Assembly: GCF_900100015.1 (NCBI RefSeq)
Contig: NZ_FNDD01000007.1
Location: 62,001-126,000, forward strand
DNA from: Vibrio xiamenensis
Lineage (GTDB): Bacteria > Pseudomonadota > Gammaproteobacteria > Enterobacterales > Vibrionaceae
Length of the DNA stretch: 64,000 nucleotides
Reading direction: 5' to 3'
Part shown: one piece after another, positions 62,606-64,000 of the stretch
Numbering within the stretch: the stretch's first letter is position 1
How the letters are laid out: every line of letters begins with the position of its first letter
The notes under the pieces: generated by a model
The model's input: the letters and a program-made list of their open reading frames with translations, nothing else
Databases searched by the model: none
What the model was told of the DNA's origin: nothing
Translations under genes and position numbers: made by a program

Positions 62606-64000
62606 ATGTCGCCAAGTCGTAAAACCAGTGGAATGCTATTAGTGCTGTTTGTGGCGATCACTCTCATCAGTTGGTTTGTGGTTTGGAATCACCAATATCG
62701 CCAATTGGTTGCAGAGCATCAAGCGCAGCTCGATAAGTTCACCAACCATATCGTGACAAAATTGGATAAATACGCGCACATTCCCCAATTGCTGTCCAAA
62801 GACAAGGAACTGGTACTTGCGCTGCAAAATCAGCATAACACTGCACAAATCGAAGTCACCAATCGCTACTTGGAGCAGGTAAACGCTGTTATCGAGGCCG
62901 AAGATACCTATCTGCTCAATCAGTTTGGCACCACTATCGCCGCCAGTAACTGGGATTTGAGCCGTACCTTTGTTGGGCGCAATTTCGCTTGGCGGCCGTA
63001 TTTCCAGCAAGCAATACAAGGCCAAACCAGCCAATATTTTGCCTTAGGCACCACTTCCGGCTCGCGCGGTTATTACTACTCCCACCCTGTGACGTATGCG
63101 GCGGAAAATATCGGGGTAATTGTGGTGAAGATGGACCTGTCATCGATTGAAGATAACTGGCAAAGCACTGACAGCTCAATGGTCGCAACCGATCAATACA
63201 ACGTGGTGTTTATGGCCAGCGAGCCAAGTTGGCTGTTTCACAGTTTGACCGACATTGATGAATCCCAACGCAGTGATTTGATCGCCAGTCGCCAATATTT
63301 CACCCAGCCCATTCCATCACTTGGCTTAATTGGCAACTTATCGAACGAGACGGGCGAACTCACCAATCGTTTTCAAGGCGGCTGGTTTGGTGATTATTTG
63401 GTGACGTCGAGACCGATACCCGGCTTAAAATTGACGTTTCGAGTTTTAACGCCTAAACGAGTGCTGTTTTGGTCAACCGCTTCTTTTGTGCTGGTTGAAG
63501 TCTTGTTGTTCTCGGTGGTTTATCTCACCTACCAATTAATACGCTATCGCCGCCAGCGTCAGCGTCAATTTGAACATATTCAATACGAAGCCAAGCAAAA
63601 GCTTGAATTTCTGGTCATGGAACGTACCGCGGAATTGCACGCCGAAGTCCTTGAGCGTACGCGTACCGAGCAGCAATTGCGCCAAACCCAAAATGAGCTG
63701 GTGCAAGCAGCGAAACTCGCCGTGCTTGGCCAGATGTCTGCCAGCATCAGTCATGAGCTCAATAACCCGTTGGCGGCCATTCGCAGTTTTGCTGATAATG
63801 GTCGGCGTTTTCTCGCCAAACAACAAGGACAGCGCGTGGATGAAAATCTCTCCCGCATCTCCGAGTTAACCGAGCGGATGGCAAAAATCAGTCAGCAGCT
63901 CAAATCTTTTGCGCGCAAATCCGACTCAAGCGACCAAGTTCGCTCGCGCCTTTCGCCATTGGTGCACTCCGCCATCGAACTGTTGAGTGTTCAGTTGAAA
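62606..64000 (+). CDS. dctB: DctB-type sensor histidine kinase, partial (runs off the window)
   Basis: The visible 465 codons have no stop. The protein has a membrane helix (about 9-27), a periplasmic dCache-type sensor (about 30-280, with RNFAWRPYFQQAIQGQ as in C4-dicarboxylate sensors), a second membrane helix (about 290-312), a coiled-coil linker and the HisKA motif SHELNNPLAAIRSF with phospho-acceptor His383. The ATPase domain lies past the end. A response regulator of the DctD type would be expected next. The sensed ligand is inferred from family only. Confidence 0.88.
   Translation, partial: MSPSRKTSGMLLVLFVAITLISWFVVWNHQYRQLVAEHQAQLDKFTNHIVTKLDKYAHIPQLLSKDKELVLALQNQHNTAQIEVTNRYLEQVNAVIEAEDTYLLNQFGTTIAASNWDLSRTFVGRNFAWRPYFQQAIQGQTSQYFALGTTSGSRGYYYSHPVTYAAENIGVIVVKMDLSSIEDNWQSTDSSMVATDQYNVVFMASEPSWLFHSLTDIDESQRSDLIASRQYFTQPIPSLGLIGNLSNETGELTNRFQGGWFGDYLVTSRPIPGLKLTFRVLTPKRVLFWSTASFVLVEVLLFSVVYLTYQLIRYRRQRQRQFEHIQYEAKQKLEFLVMERTAELHAEVLERTRTEQQLRQTQNELVQAAKLAVLGQMSASISHELNNPLAAIRSFADNGRRFLAKQQGQRVDENLSRISELTERMAKISQQLKSFARKSDSSDQVRSRLSPLVHSAIELLSVQLK

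Overview
This window looks like an ordinary core stretch of a Vibrio (Vibrionaceae) main chromosome. The evidence is the MukFEB condensin instead of SMC-ScpAB, a Vc2-type cyclic-di-GMP riboswitch in front of tfoY, comEA next to cmk, ppiD and hupB, and strongly Vibrio-like PurR, GlgA, GlgC and CysB proteins. There is no rRNA, recognisable tRNA, CRISPR array, insertion sequence, prophage or integron cassette. Base composition and codon use look even throughout. The species cannot be fixed from sequence alone.

Layout. 0.1-3.4 kb: a three-gene envelope operon (retropepsin-like lipoprotein, inactive transglutaminase with seven membrane helices, ATP-grasp ligase), the least understood system here. 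3.6-10.9 kb: mukB, mukE, mukF and cmoM on the minus strand, ending in a degenerate tandem repeat. 11.0-14.3 kb: elyC, purR and riboswitch-controlled tfoY. 14.5-19.2 kb: a TVP38-type membrane protein, a DUF2007 gene with an apparent frameshift, an alpha/beta hydrolase and glgC-glgA. 19.5-28.3 kb: a degenerate GGDEF receptor, topA, yciN, aroA, a glycine-zipper protein, aat-bpt and infA. 28.4-38 kb: tdk, cysS, ppiB, lpxH, an EAL-HDOD protein, ychJ, serS, rarA, lolA and a YecA-type protein. 38-45.8 kb: dusC, an active-looking diguanylate cyclase, a TrpXYZ-like ABC importer, a methyltransferase and cysB. 46-53.6 kb: an unrecognised coiled-coil membrane protein, miaE, pyrF, lapB-lapA, ihfB, rpsA, cmk and comEA. 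53.7-62.1 kb: the proteostasis block ppiD-hupB-lon-clpX-clpP-tig. 62.6 kb to the end: the start of a DctB-type sensor kinase that runs off the window.

How the genes fit together. Several themes recur. Cyclic-di-GMP appears four times: the riboswitch, a GGDEF protein with a broken active site but intact inhibitory site, an EAL-HDOD protein and a GGEEF cyclase. Proteolysis is concentrated: Lon, ClpXP and trigger factor in one block, with the N-degron transferases Aat and Bpt elsewhere in the window. Competence is represented by comEA and the TfoX paralogue tfoY. Envelope quality control is covered by ElyC, LolA, LpxH, LapAB, PpiD and the retropepsin/ligase operon.

The strongest candidates for new biology are the retropepsin/transglutaminase/ligase operon, the tfoY leader layout (aptamer, internal promoter, hairpin holding the ribosome site), the degenerate GGDEF receptor, a long inverted repeat between topA and yciN, and the terminator-like element in the purR leader. 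All functions are inferred from sequence; no searches were run.
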